A stretch of DNA of 6,494 nucleotides from an uncultured Acetatifactor sp. (GCA_910578215.1 CAJTPH010000070.1:1-6494), one strand, 5' to 3'; positions 1 to 5,945 are shown, numbered from the stretch's first letter. Program-made: numbers and translations. Notes: generated by a model from the sequence alone, not told the origin.

Positions 1-93
1 ACAGCTGCGTCCCGGGCAGATGGAAATTACTTCCCTTAAGTGGGGCGCTGCAGAGTAGAGACGGTACTGGAATAAATTCAGTCTCGAAACGAA

Positions 94-161
94 AGCGCCC
101 CGGAAGGAATTTACAGCTGCGTCCCGGGCAGATGGAAATTACTTCCCTTAAGTGGGGCGCT
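94..161. other. Long imperfect hairpin in the repeat (first full copy)
   Basis: Three nested stems are visible. AGCGCCCC (94-101) pairs with GGGGCGCT (154-161). GGAAGGAATTT (102-112) pairs with AAATTACTTCC (136-146) with one mismatch. CTGC (117-120) pairs with GCAG (128-131) around a 7-nt loop. A 7-nt bulge (147-153) lies on one side. The structure would form in RNA from either strand or as a cruciform in DNA. No T-run follows it, so it is not a standard intrinsic terminator. Confidence 0.75.
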
Positions 162-205
162 GCAGAGCAGAGACGGTACTGGAATAAATTCAGTCTCGAA
201 ACGAA

Positions 206-273
206 AGCGCCCCGGAAGGAATTTACAGCTGCGTCCCGGGCAGATGGAAATTACTTCCCTTAAGTGGGGCGCT
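206..273. other. Long imperfect hairpin in the repeat (second full copy)
   Basis: This is the same structure as at 94-161, shifted by exactly 112 bp with an identical sequence. A third hairpin is cut by the left edge of the window: only its right half (1-49) is visible. The last full hairpin ends 47 bp before the ribosome binding site of the ABC transporter gene, so it would sit in that gene's mRNA leader if transcription comes from the left. Confidence 0.75.
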
Positions 274-303
274 GCAGAGTAGAGACGGTACTGGAATAAG
301 AAC

Positions 304-320
304 AGAGACGGTACTGGAAT
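304..320. repeat. Fourth, isolated copy of the 17-bp repeat segment
   Basis: The 17-mer AGAGACGGTACTGGAAT occurs at 57-73, 169-185, 281-297 and again here, only 23 bp after the third copy. The base before it is C here and in copy 2 (168), and T in copies 1 and 3. This last copy ends exactly where the GGAGGG ribosome binding site of the ABC transporter gene begins. It could be the ancestral junction from which the array expanded, or the scar of a deletion or recombination between repeats. Confidence 0.9.
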
Positions 321-326
321 GGAGGG
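321..326 (+). promoter_or_regulatory. Ribosome binding site that decides the ABC transporter start
   Basis: GGAGGG lies 6 nt before ATG 333. An in-frame TTG at 330 would leave only 3 nt, so the ATG is preferred. The site begins immediately after the last copy of the 17-bp repeat segment. Confidence 0.8.
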
Positions 327-332
327 TTTTTG

Positions 333-2108
333 ATGAGTAAATATACGGACGACAAGCTTGAATCCAATTATAAGGGCAGTGCGCTTCTGCATTTGCTTTC
401 CTATATGAAGCCTTATGTGGGGTGGGTCGCTCTCTGTCTGGTTTTGGTGCTTGCGCTGACGGGCTTTGACCTGTACCGTCCCATATTGATAGGCGACGCC
501 ATTGACAATTTTGAAAAGCAGGGAAACTTTGATGTGATCGTGGAAACGGCGGTCAAATATGGCATTGTGCTGGTTCTGAGCCTTGTGTTTAACATTGTGC
601 AGACATGGGTGCTGCAAAAGACCGGGCAGAGCATCATCCACACGGTGCGCATGGAGCTGTACGCGCACATTCAGAGTTTGAGCAGCCGGTATTTTGACCT
701 TACTCCGGTGGGCAGGCTGGTAACCCGGGTCACAAACGACGTGGAGGCATTGAACGAGATGTACTCCGGCATCCTGGTGCGGCTGTTCAGAAATATTGTG
801 AAGATCATCGGACTTGCAATTGTCATGCTGGTTATGGACTGGAAGCTGGCGCTGATCTCCTTTGTGCTTCTGCCGGTGGTTGCGGTTCTGACGGTGATTT
901 TCAGAAAGATCGCAAGACAGACCTACCGACTTACGAGGACCTGTCTGACGGACATCAATACCTTTTTGTCCGAAAATATTTCGGGTATGCGCATTATTCA
1001 GATCTTTGGCAGGGAAAAAAGAAAATATGAGGAGTTTGAGGATAAAAACCGCAAGCTCTATAATGCGTATTACCGGGAAATGATGGTATTTGCCGTTTTC
1101 CGTCCCCTGATCTATATTTTGAGCATCATATCTCTGATGATCGTGCTGGGCATAGGGAGCAGGGAGGTGCTGGGGGAGGTTATCACCATCGGAAAGCTGT
1201 ACATTTTTTCCCAGTATATCCAGTCCTTTTTTGACCCTATACAGGAGCTAGCGGAGCAGTTCTCCACCCTGCAGTCTTCCATTGCCTCCGCGGAGAAAAT
1301 CTTTACGATTCTGGACGAGGAGCCCTTGGTGAGGGAGGATGAAAATCCGGTTATTCTGCCGCAGATCAAGGGAAAAATTGAGTTTTCCCATGTGTGGTTT
1401 GCCTATGATGACGAAAACTATGTGCTGCGGGATGTGTCCTTTGTCATAGAGCCGGGGCAGAGCGTGGCGTTTGTGGGGGCGACCGGGGCGGGAAAGTCCT
1501 CCATTTTAAATCTTATCGGGCGTTATTACGATATTCAAAAGGGCAATATATACATTGACGGAGTGGATATCCGCCGCCTGAGCAAAAAACAGCTGCGAGG
1601 CGCCATTGGTCAGATGCAGCAGGACGTATTTATCTTTGAGGGAAATGTGGAAAATAATATCCGCCTGCATAATGAGGACATAACCGCGGAGGAGGTCAGG
1701 ACCGCCGCGGAGTATGTCAACGCGTCCCGCTTTATAGAAAAGCTCCCGGGAGGCTATCAGGAGCCTGTGTCGGAGAGGGGCGCGACCTTCTCGGCGGGAG
1801 AGAGGCAGCTTCTGTCCTTTGCAAGGACGCTGGCACATAAGCCCAGCATTCTGGTCATGGACGAGGCGACCGCAAATATCGACACCGAAACGGAGCTTCT
1901 GATTCAGGAGGCGTTGGAGAAGCTGATGCAGGGACGCACCACCATCATGGTGGCGCACCGTCTCTCCACCATTCAGCACGCGGACTGTATCATGGTCATG
2001 CATAAGGGAAAGATTCGCGAGCAGGGCACTCACCAGGAGCTTCTGGCACAGGGCGGTATTTACAAAAAGCTGTATGAGCTGCAGATTCACCATGAGGTGT
2101 CTGCATAA
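333..2108 (+). CDS. ABC exporter half-transporter, fused membrane and ATPase domains
   Basis: A 591-aa protein of the exporter type (MdlB/YheH/LmrD-like), expected in the cell membrane and working as one half of a dimer. Residues about 25-305 form the six-helix membrane domain, with hydrophobic segments near 28-46, 76-95, 155-190, 250-275 and 284-303. Residues about 345-580 form the ATPase. Visible motifs are Walker A GATGAGKS with Lys388, Q-loop Gln430, a signature written FSAGERQ (486-492) instead of LSGGQ, Walker B ILVMDE with Asp510 and catalytic Glu511, and switch His542. All catalytic residues are present, so this subunit should hydrolyse ATP. The SAG signature and ANID D-loop are common in one half of Firmicute heterodimeric exporters; the partner is probably encoded just left of the window (inference). 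The substrate cannot be told from sequence. Start chosen by Shine-Dalgarno spacing. Confidence 0.93.
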   Translation: MSKYTDDKLESNYKGSALLHLLSYMKPYVGWVALCLVLVLALTGFDLYRPILIGDAIDNFEKQGNFDVIVETAVKYGIVLVLSLVFNIVQTWVLQKTGQSIIHTVRMELYAHIQSLSSRYFDLTPVGRLVTRVTNDVEALNEMYSGILVRLFRNIVKIIGLAIVMLVMDWKLALISFVLLPVVAVLTVIFRKIARQTYRLTRTCLTDINTFLSENISGMRIIQIFGREKRKYEEFEDKNRKLYNAYYREMMVFAVFRPLIYILSIISLMIVLGIGSREVLGEVITIGKLYIFSQYIQSFFDPIQELAEQFSTLQSSIASAEKIFTILDEEPLVREDENPVILPQIKGKIEFSHVWFAYDDENYVLRDVSFVIEPGQSVAFVGATGAGKSSILNLIGRYYDIQKGNIYIDGVDIRRLSKKQLRGAIGQMQQDVFIFEGNVENNIRLHNEDITAEEVRTAAEYVNASRFIEKLPGGYQEPVSERGATFSAGERQLLSFARTLAHKPSILVMDEATANIDTETELLIQEALEKLMQGRTTIMVAHRLSTIQHADCIMVMHKGKIREQGTHQELLAQGGIYKKLYELQIHHEVSA

Positions 2109-2169
2109 CGGCGCAGGATGCGTGAACGGGCAGCTTGCGCCTGTGTATGCGGTGTACGGAGGTATGACA

Positions 2170-2817
2170 ATGAAAACGGTAATATTCGATATGGACGGGG
2201 TGCTCTTTGATACGGAGAGGCTTTGCATGGACAGCTGGGTTGCGGTTACAAAGGAAATGGGGCTGTCTGGCATGGAGGAGATATTCCCGAAATGCATCGG
2301 CTGCAACGCAAAGGGCAGTGAAAGGTTTGTGCTGGAGGCATACGGGGAGAGCTTTGATTATGAGGGCTTTAGAAAGCGGGCCTCCGCATGGTTTTGGGAT
2401 CGCATAGAAAAAAACGGGCTGCCTGTAAAACCGGGAGCAGAGGAAATTCTAAGGTCTCTGAAGGAGGATGGCTGGGCAATCGGTCTTGCGTCTTCCACCA
2501 GGCAATCCACCGTGCTGAACCATTTGGAGCATGCGGGTTTAAGGGAGTACTTTTCAGCCGTTGTGACGGGGGATATGGTGGAGCACAGTAAGCCGAATCC
2601 GGAAATTTACCTCCTTGCCTGCGGAGCTCTTTCTGCAAAGCCGCCCCAGACCTATGCCATAGAGGATTCCCCCAACGGCATCCGCGCGGCGCATGCGGCG
2701 GGAATGATACCGCTGATGGTGCCGGATATACTGGCTCCGGATGAGGAGATGAGGAAGTTAAGCGTAGAGATTTTCGAGGATCTCTTTGAGGTCTCCGAAT
2801 ATTTGAAAAATATTTGA
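2170..2817 (+). CDS. HAD-superfamily hydrolase, beta-phosphoglucomutase-like phosphatase
   Basis: A 215-aa soluble protein, normal length for subfamily IA with an alpha-helical cap. Motif I is DMDGVLFDTE, with nucleophile Asp7 and acid/base Asp9. Motif II Ser109 lies in LASST. Motif III is Lys141 in SKPNPE. Motif IV is Glu165-Asp166 in AIEDSPNG. The likely reaction is dephosphorylation of a small phosphorylated metabolite such as a sugar phosphate. By my alignment the position of the beta-phosphoglucomutase cap histidine (His20 in the lactococcal enzyme) is Cys19 here, which favours a phosphatase over a true mutase. GGAGGT at 2158-2163 abuts an in-frame ATG at 2164 with no spacing; ATG 2170, 6 nt away, is the better start. 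It follows the ABC gene by 61 bp without a terminator, so co-transcription is plausible. Substrate unknown. Confidence 0.9.
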   Translation: MKTVIFDMDGVLFDTERLCMDSWVAVTKEMGLSGMEEIFPKCIGCNAKGSERFVLEAYGESFDYEGFRKRASAWFWDRIEKNGLPVKPGAEEILRSLKEDGWAIGLASSTRQSTVLNHLEHAGLREYFSAVVTGDMVEHSKPNPEIYLLACGALSAKPPQTYAIEDSPNGIRAAHAAGMIPLMVPDILAPDEEMRKLSVEIFEDLFEVSEYLKNI

Positions 2818-2822
2818 CCCCG

Positions 2823-2834
2823 GTATCATGATAC
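2823..2834. promoter_or_regulatory. Perfect 12-bp palindrome between the HAD gene and rsmA
   Basis: GTATCATGATAC is its own reverse complement and starts 5 bp after the HAD stop codon. It extends to 16 bp if one G-T pair is allowed (2821-2836). It could be a protein-binding site or a small hairpin; it has no T-tract. No clear promoter hexamers were found beside it. Confidence 0.4.
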
Positions 2835-2902
2835 TGTGAAAAATCTACCAAGTGGAAAAAAGAAAGCCAAAAGGCCGATTATGCGGCGGAATGTGAGGAA
2901 GC

Positions 2903-3757
2903 ATGGCAAATTTGGGGATTCCCCGGAATACAATCGAAATACTGCAGAAATATCAGTTTAATTTCCAAAAAAGGTATGGGCAGAATTTTCTGATCGACAC
3001 GGGCGTACTGGACAGAATTATTTCTGCGGCGCAGATTACCCGTGATGACTGCGTGCTGGAAATCGGTCCCGGCATCGGTACTATGACCCAATGCCTTGCG
3101 GAACACGCGCGTCAGGTGGTGGCGGTGGAAATCGATAAAAACCTGATTCTCATTTTGGAGGATACCCTGTCCGCATATGATAATGTGACAATCATAAACG
3201 AAGATATTTTAAAGGTTGATATAAAAAAGATTGTCGAGGAGAGAAATGGCGGCAGGCCCATTAAGGTGGTGGCAAATCTCCCATACTATATAACGACGCC
3301 GATTATTATGGGGCTGTTTGAAAATCGTGTGCCCTTGGAGAGCATTACCGTGATGGTGCAGAAGGAGGTTGCGGAGCGTATGCAGATGGGACCGGGAACC
3401 AAGGATTATGGAGCCCTTTCCCTGGCGGTGCAGTACTATGCCAAACCGGAAATCGTGGCAAATGTGCCGCCCAACTGCTTTATTCCCAGACCGAATGTTG
3501 GCAGCGCGGTGATCCGCCTGACCTGTTACAAAGAGCCGCCGGTGCAGGTCGCAGATGAGAAAAAAATGTTTGCCCTTATTCGCGCTTCTTTCAATCAGCG
3601 CAGAAAGACGCTGGTGAACAGCATAGGCAACGCCCGGGAGCTGGGCATCTCAAAGGAGAGAGCTGCCGCAGCGCTGGAGAAAATGCAGCTTCCGGCTACT
3701 GTCCGCGGAGAAGCGCTGACATTGGAGCAGTTTGCGGAACTGAGCGGGCTGGTATAA
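2903..3757 (+). CDS. rsmA: 16S rRNA (adenine1518-N6/adenine1519-N6)-dimethyltransferase
   Basis: A 284-aa RsmA/KsgA enzyme that dimethylates two adjacent adenines in the 3'-terminal hairpin of 16S rRNA during 30S maturation, using S-adenosylmethionine. The whole family pattern is present: QNFL (27-30) at the start of the fold, SAM-binding EIGPGIGT (53-60), acidic VEID (75-78), NED (99-101), catalytic NLPYY (125-129), FIPRPNVGSAV (193-203), and the C-terminal helical domain beginning near FNQRRKTL. Length is typical. The start is ATG 2903 with GAGG at 2896-2898 just upstream (slightly close), and an in-frame TGA at 2894 excludes a longer protein. It is the last gene of the co-directional run, 85 bp after the HAD gene. 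Loss of this enzyme gives kasugamycin resistance in other bacteria. Confidence 0.97.
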   Translation: MANLGIPRNTIEILQKYQFNFQKRYGQNFLIDTGVLDRIISAAQITRDDCVLEIGPGIGTMTQCLAEHARQVVAVEIDKNLILILEDTLSAYDNVTIINEDILKVDIKKIVEERNGGRPIKVVANLPYYITTPIIMGLFENRVPLESITVMVQKEVAERMQMGPGTKDYGALSLAVQYYAKPEIVANVPPNCFIPRPNVGSAVIRLTCYKEPPVQVADEKKMFALIRASFNQRRKTLVNSIGNARELGISKERAAAALEKMQLPATVRGEALTLEQFAELSGLV

Positions 3758-3769
3758 GGCGCAGGGCTT

Positions 3770-3814
3770 TATGCAATATGCGGGTCCGTTTATCGGGGCC
3801 GCGCATATTGCATA
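3770..3814. other. Strong hairpin between convergent genes, no T-tract
   Basis: ATGCAATATGCG (3771-3782) is perfectly complementary to CGCATATTGCAT (3802-3813), with one more T-A pair outside and a partly paired GC-rich inner part. It lies 12 bp after the rsmA stop and 40 bp before the end of the convergent phosphatase gene. Neither side has the T-run of an intrinsic terminator, so it may protect mRNA 3' ends or act with Rho rather than terminate by itself. Confidence 0.6.
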
Positions 3815-3853
3815 TGGAAATGTATCGCCGGGGGATTGGTCTGTTTTCGGTTT

Positions 3854-4174
3854 TCAGAGAAGATACTCCCAGACGCAGCTTTTTAATGTTTCCTGTAATT
3901 CCCGGTCCATATATTCATAATCGTCATTGATATAGAGACAGATCACCCGTTTGCCCGCAATGATATCCGGATATTTTTCTTGAATTCTCCTCAGGTGCTT
4001 TTTCTCCATGCAAAAAATTATGTCCGCCCATCCCAACAGCCCAGGAGTGACCTTGATACGGGCATTTTGTTCGGTTCCCGCGGAACGCGCCCTGTGCCCG
4101 TTATAGCCGTCGAAAAGCTTCTCGGCGGTCAGACTGCGGCGTTTATTTTGGCTGCATAAAAACAGTAGGTTCAT
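3854..4174 (-). CDS. Small low-molecular-weight tyrosine-phosphatase-like protein
   Basis: A 106-aa protein resembling the short predicted protein tyrosine phosphatases of the LMW-PTP/arsenate reductase fold (COG4551 type, from memory). The N-terminus reads MNLLFLCSQNKRRS: the CX5RS phosphate loop with Cys7 as nucleophile and Arg13. DDYEYMD, with Asp84/Asp85, is the likely general-acid region. Length fits this short family, which lacks much of the classical 150-aa LMW-PTP. The frame stays open to ATG 4225 (17 more residues, MNCFIGKSWRHAGTDNE), but family homology starts at ATG 4174; neither start has a good Shine-Dalgarno, so the start is uncertain. It is transcribed away from the Wzz-like gene and converges on rsmA. 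The target could be a phosphoprotein or a small molecule. Confidence 0.8.
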   Translation of the reverse strand: MNLLFLCSQNKRRSLTAEKLFDGYNGHRARSAGTEQNARIKVTPGLLGWADIIFCMEKKHLRRIQEKYPDIIAGKRVICLYINDDYEYMDRELQETLKSCVWEYLL

Positions 4175-4225
4175 TTCGTTGTCCGTTCCGGCATGTCGCC
4201 AGCTTTTTCCGATAAAACAGTTCAT

Positions 4226-4561
4226 AAAAATGATAGATATATGCTTTGAAAAGATTGTATCAGGTTAGTGAGTACAACACAATACCTATACTAAATTTTT
4301 TTATAAAATATGATAAATAAAATTTGATAGATAAAGTCAAAAAGGTGAAAACTGCTTTTCCGGTTACTCCGCCGCAATGGAAAAATAAAAATTGAAAAAA
4401 GCACAAGACAGGTTAAAGCTGTAATTATAGAAAAATTTTATAACAATATTTGTTAAAGGAATAAAAACAGTTGTAAACCATATAATTATATGTTAAACTA
4501 ATGTTTAATTCTGAGAATAAAGTAAACCTTAAGGTTTTGGGCTGGAGAGGAAAATACCATT
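4226..4561. other. AT-rich divergent spacer with three small palindromes
   Basis: No gene is supported in this 336-bp stretch. Three short inverted repeats lie on the Wzz-like side: TAACAA-3nt-TTGTTA (4441-4455), TTAAAC-4nt-GTTTAA (4493-4508) and the perfect 14-mer AAACCTTAAGGTTT (4524-4537). The last is only 7 bp before the Shine-Dalgarno of the Wzz-like gene. A TTGTAA (4471-4476) with TAAACT (4494-4499) at 17-nt spacing is a weak promoter candidate overlapping the second palindrome. The sequence is so AT-rich that short palindromes are partly expected by chance. Confidence 0.4.
4254..4282 (-). promoter_or_regulatory. Candidate promoter for the phosphatase gene
   Basis: On the minus strand, TTGTGT (4282-4277) and TACAAT (4259-4254) are separated by 17 nt. 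The -10 matches consensus at 5 of 6 positions, the -35 at only 3 of 6. Transcription would start near 4247, about 22 nt before ATG 4225 and 73 nt before ATG 4174. Such matches arise easily in AT-rich DNA. Confidence 0.35.
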
Positions 4562-5350
4562 GTGAAGGAAAGAGAAATCGATTTGAGGGATTTGCTGGCT
4601 GAGCTTCTCTCGCATTGGCGGGTGCTGTTGATATGTATGCTGGCAGGCGCGGTTCTGGCGGGAGGCTATGGCCTTATGAGAGCTTTAAAAGAACGGGCGG
4701 TACAGACGGAGGCGTCTGTAAATGCAGAAGAGGCTGCGGAGACACAGGAAATTGGGGAAACGGCAGATGCGCCTGGCAGGGGAATTTCTGACGGTATAAG
4801 GCTTGCGCTTTTTGGGGCAGCTGCATTTGCCTTTGTCTACGCAGGTCTTTTTTCTGTCAGATATATGATGAATGACAAGCTTCGGGCGGTGGACGGGCTC
4901 CAGGAGCTGTTTCAGATATCCCAGCTGGGATTAATTGTGAAAAAGGAAGAAAAAGAAAGGTTTTTTATAGACAGGTGGATTGATGTATTGAGAAGCAAAA
5001 GTATGCGCCGGATAACCAGGGAACAGTCTCTTGAGCTTGCGGCGACAGCAGTCAGAATTTTGATCTACAGCCAAGGGATAGCCAATGTCTGTTTTATGGG
5101 CTGTGATTTGAAGGCGGGAGCGGACTCTGTCATTCAGGCGCTGAAAAAACAGCTCGATAAGGAAAAGACCCAGATTACGGTACTGGACAATGTGCTTTAC
5201 GAGCCCGGGATGATGGAAGAATTGAAAAATGTTAAGAACGTCGTGTTGATTGAGAAGGCAATGTCAACAAGGTATGACGAGATTATCCGCGAATTGGAGC
5301 TGATCTCCCGACAGGGACTTACTGTTTTAGGCGGCATCATAGTCGAATAA
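4562..5350 (+). CDS. Wzz-like membrane protein with BY-kinase-like domain lacking Walker A
   Basis: A 262-aa protein. The N-terminus (IDLRDLLAELLSHWR, 6-20) and membrane segment about 20-38 resemble Wzz/chain-length-determinant and CapA-type proteins. The second membrane segment is about 80-98. The loop between them is only about 40 acidic residues, far shorter than in true Wzz. The cytoplasmic part (about 100-262) looks like a bacterial tyrosine kinase domain: strand ANVCFMG (174-180), VLDN with Asp209 where the Walker A' aspartate is expected, strand NVVLIEK (226-232), and a final VLGGIIVE resembling VLGVVLN. Where GEGKST should stand it reads KAGADS (184-189), so the P-loop lysine is missing; there is no C-terminal tyrosine cluster. 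I infer a non-catalytic envelope polysaccharide adaptor or pseudokinase. The GTG start has GGAGAGG 11 nt upstream (4544-4550). Divergent from the phosphatase gene. Confidence 0.75.
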   Translation: MKEREIDLRDLLAELLSHWRVLLICMLAGAVLAGGYGLMRALKERAVQTEASVNAEEAAETQEIGETADAPGRGISDGIRLALFGAAAFAFVYAGLFSVRYMMNDKLRAVDGLQELFQISQLGLIVKKEEKERFFIDRWIDVLRSKSMRRITREQSLELAATAVRILIYSQGIANVCFMGCDLKAGADSVIQALKKQLDKEKTQITVLDNVLYEPGMMEELKNVKNVVLIEKAMSTRYDEIIRELELISRQGLTVLGGIIVE

Positions 5351-5351
5351 T

Positions 5352-5373
5352 AAAAAGGCAACAGCCGCTTTTT
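5352..5373. terminator. Bidirectional terminator-like hairpin between convergent genes
   Basis: GGC (5357-5359) and GCC (5364-5366) pair around a 4-nt loop, flanked by AAAAA (5352-5356) and TTTTT (5369-5373) with a 2-nt bulge. On the plus strand a T-rich tail follows (CTTTTTGATTATT); on the minus strand TTTTTATTATT follows. It sits exactly between the stop codons of the Wzz-like and XRE genes, as expected for a shared terminator, though the GC stem is short. Confidence 0.55.
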
Positions 5374-5378
5374 GATTA

Positions 5379-5717
5379 TTAATCCTTCTGAGAGTCCAGC
5401 AGCCCCTGAGCGTAAGCAATCAGGCGGGCCTTGTTCTTGCTGCCCAGCATCTTATATAAATTCAGCAGGATAATCTGCTGCGAATGCTCCTCTATATTTT
5501 CGTTTTCTCTTGCGATCGGGCGGACATTGGAGAGTCCCATAATGTAATCCATACTGGCATCAAATATTTCCGACATGGTTATCAGCGCGGTGAGGCTGGG
5601 CAGGTGACGGTCATGCTCATAGGAGCTGATTGTTTCCTGCGTTACTCCCAGAGCAATGCTAAGCTGTAACTGTGTCATTTTCTTTTCGCGGCGCAGCTCA
5701 TAGATACGATTAGACAA
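5379..5717 (-). CDS. XRE/Cro-CI family transcriptional regulator
   Basis: A 112-aa DNA-binding protein. Residues about 4-62 form the XRE helix-turn-helix (IYELRREKKMTQLQLSIALG, then TQETISSYEHDRHLPS as the recognition region), followed by the usual tail FDASMDYIMGLS. Residues about 78-110 (QQIILLNLYKMLGSKNKARL and on) form an amphipathic helical C-terminus like the dimerisation tails of small SinR/RghR-type repressors. The start is TTG at 5717, supported by a near-perfect Shine-Dalgarno, AAGGAGG, at 5724-5730 on the minus strand with 6-7 nt spacing. It converges on the Wzz-like gene across a shared terminator-like hairpin. An inverted repeat by its own promoter suggests autoregulation. Whether it controls the Wzz-like gene is not shown by the sequence. 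Confidence 0.93.
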   Translation of the reverse strand: MSNRIYELRREKKMTQLQLSIALGVTQETISSYEHDRHLPSLTALITMSEIFDASMDYIMGLSNVRPIARENENIEEHSQQIILLNLYKMLGSKNKARLIAYAQGLLDSQKD

Positions 5718-5778
5718 GGGGAACCTCCTTTGATTCAGACCTTTCTACCGTTTTATAGTGTCTGATATCAATGGGCAT

Positions 5779-5784
5779 ATTATA
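5779..5784 (-). promoter_or_regulatory. Consensus -10 box for the XRE regulator gene
   Basis: A perfect TATAAT (5784-5779 on the minus strand) lies about 62 bp before the TTG start; transcription would begin near 5772. I find no good -35 at 16-18 nt upstream, so the promoter may be weak or need an activator. Confidence 0.5.
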
Positions 5785-5793
5785 CAAGAATAA

Positions 5794-5831
5794 ACCATAA
5801 AAATCATAAGCCATACAAATGGTTTTATGGT
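5794..5831. promoter_or_regulatory. Inverted repeat over the XRE gene's -35 region, candidate operator
   Basis: ACCATAAAA (5794-5802) is perfectly complementary to TTTTATGGT (5823-5831), with a 20-bp centre that itself holds CCAT-4nt-ATGG (5811-5822). The left arm falls just upstream of the TATAAT box, at the spacer and -35 position of the minus-strand promoter, a usual place for an autorepressor site. Confidence 0.5.
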
Positions 5832-5945
5832 ATTAAACTATAAAAAGGGTGTTTTAGTCAGTAAAATCTAAGAGTAATATACAAAAATATGTGTTTAAAT
5901 TATTATAAGGATTGAATATTTTATAATGTTCATAATTCTGCCTGT

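Larger units (their letters stand above)
1..299. repeat. Tandem array of 112-bp repeats (2.67 copies visible)
   Basis: Three head-to-tail copies of a 112-bp unit are visible, at 1-112, 113-224 and 225-299 (the last truncated). Copies 1 and 2 differ at one base only (T56 against C168); copy 3 matches copy 1 over its whole 75 bp. The window starts inside the array, so more copies may lie to the left. The minus strand has an open frame across the array, but 112 is not a multiple of 3, so successive copies are read in different frames, and the frame continues antisense into the ABC transporter gene. I therefore do not read it as coding. Near-identity of the copies suggests recent expansion or gene-conversion-like homogenisation. 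Each unit contains a long imperfect palindrome (separate entries). Confidence 0.95.

Noticed and set aside
1..320. CRISPR array.
   Set aside because: The repeats are 112 bp, directly contiguous and without variable spacers, and no cas genes are present.
330..332. TTG as start codon of the ABC transporter.
   Set aside because: It is only 3 nt from GGAGGG, while ATG 333 directly after it has a normal spacing of 6 nt.
111..668. A 185-codon open frame on the minus strand across the repeat array and into the ABC gene.
   Set aside because: The 112-bp period shifts the frame between copies, it overlaps antisense most of the 5' end of a well-supported gene, and no ribosome binding site or family pattern is seen.
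1506..2306. A long minus-strand open frame opposite the end of the ABC gene and start of the HAD gene.
   Set aside because: It lies antisense to clear ATPase motifs and has no family signature; it is a shadow of the coding bias of the real genes.
5177..5187. The 11-mer ACGGTACTGGA from the left-end repeat recurs inside the Wzz-like gene.
   Set aside because: It is in frame within coding sequence, short, and not accompanied by any other part of the repeat.
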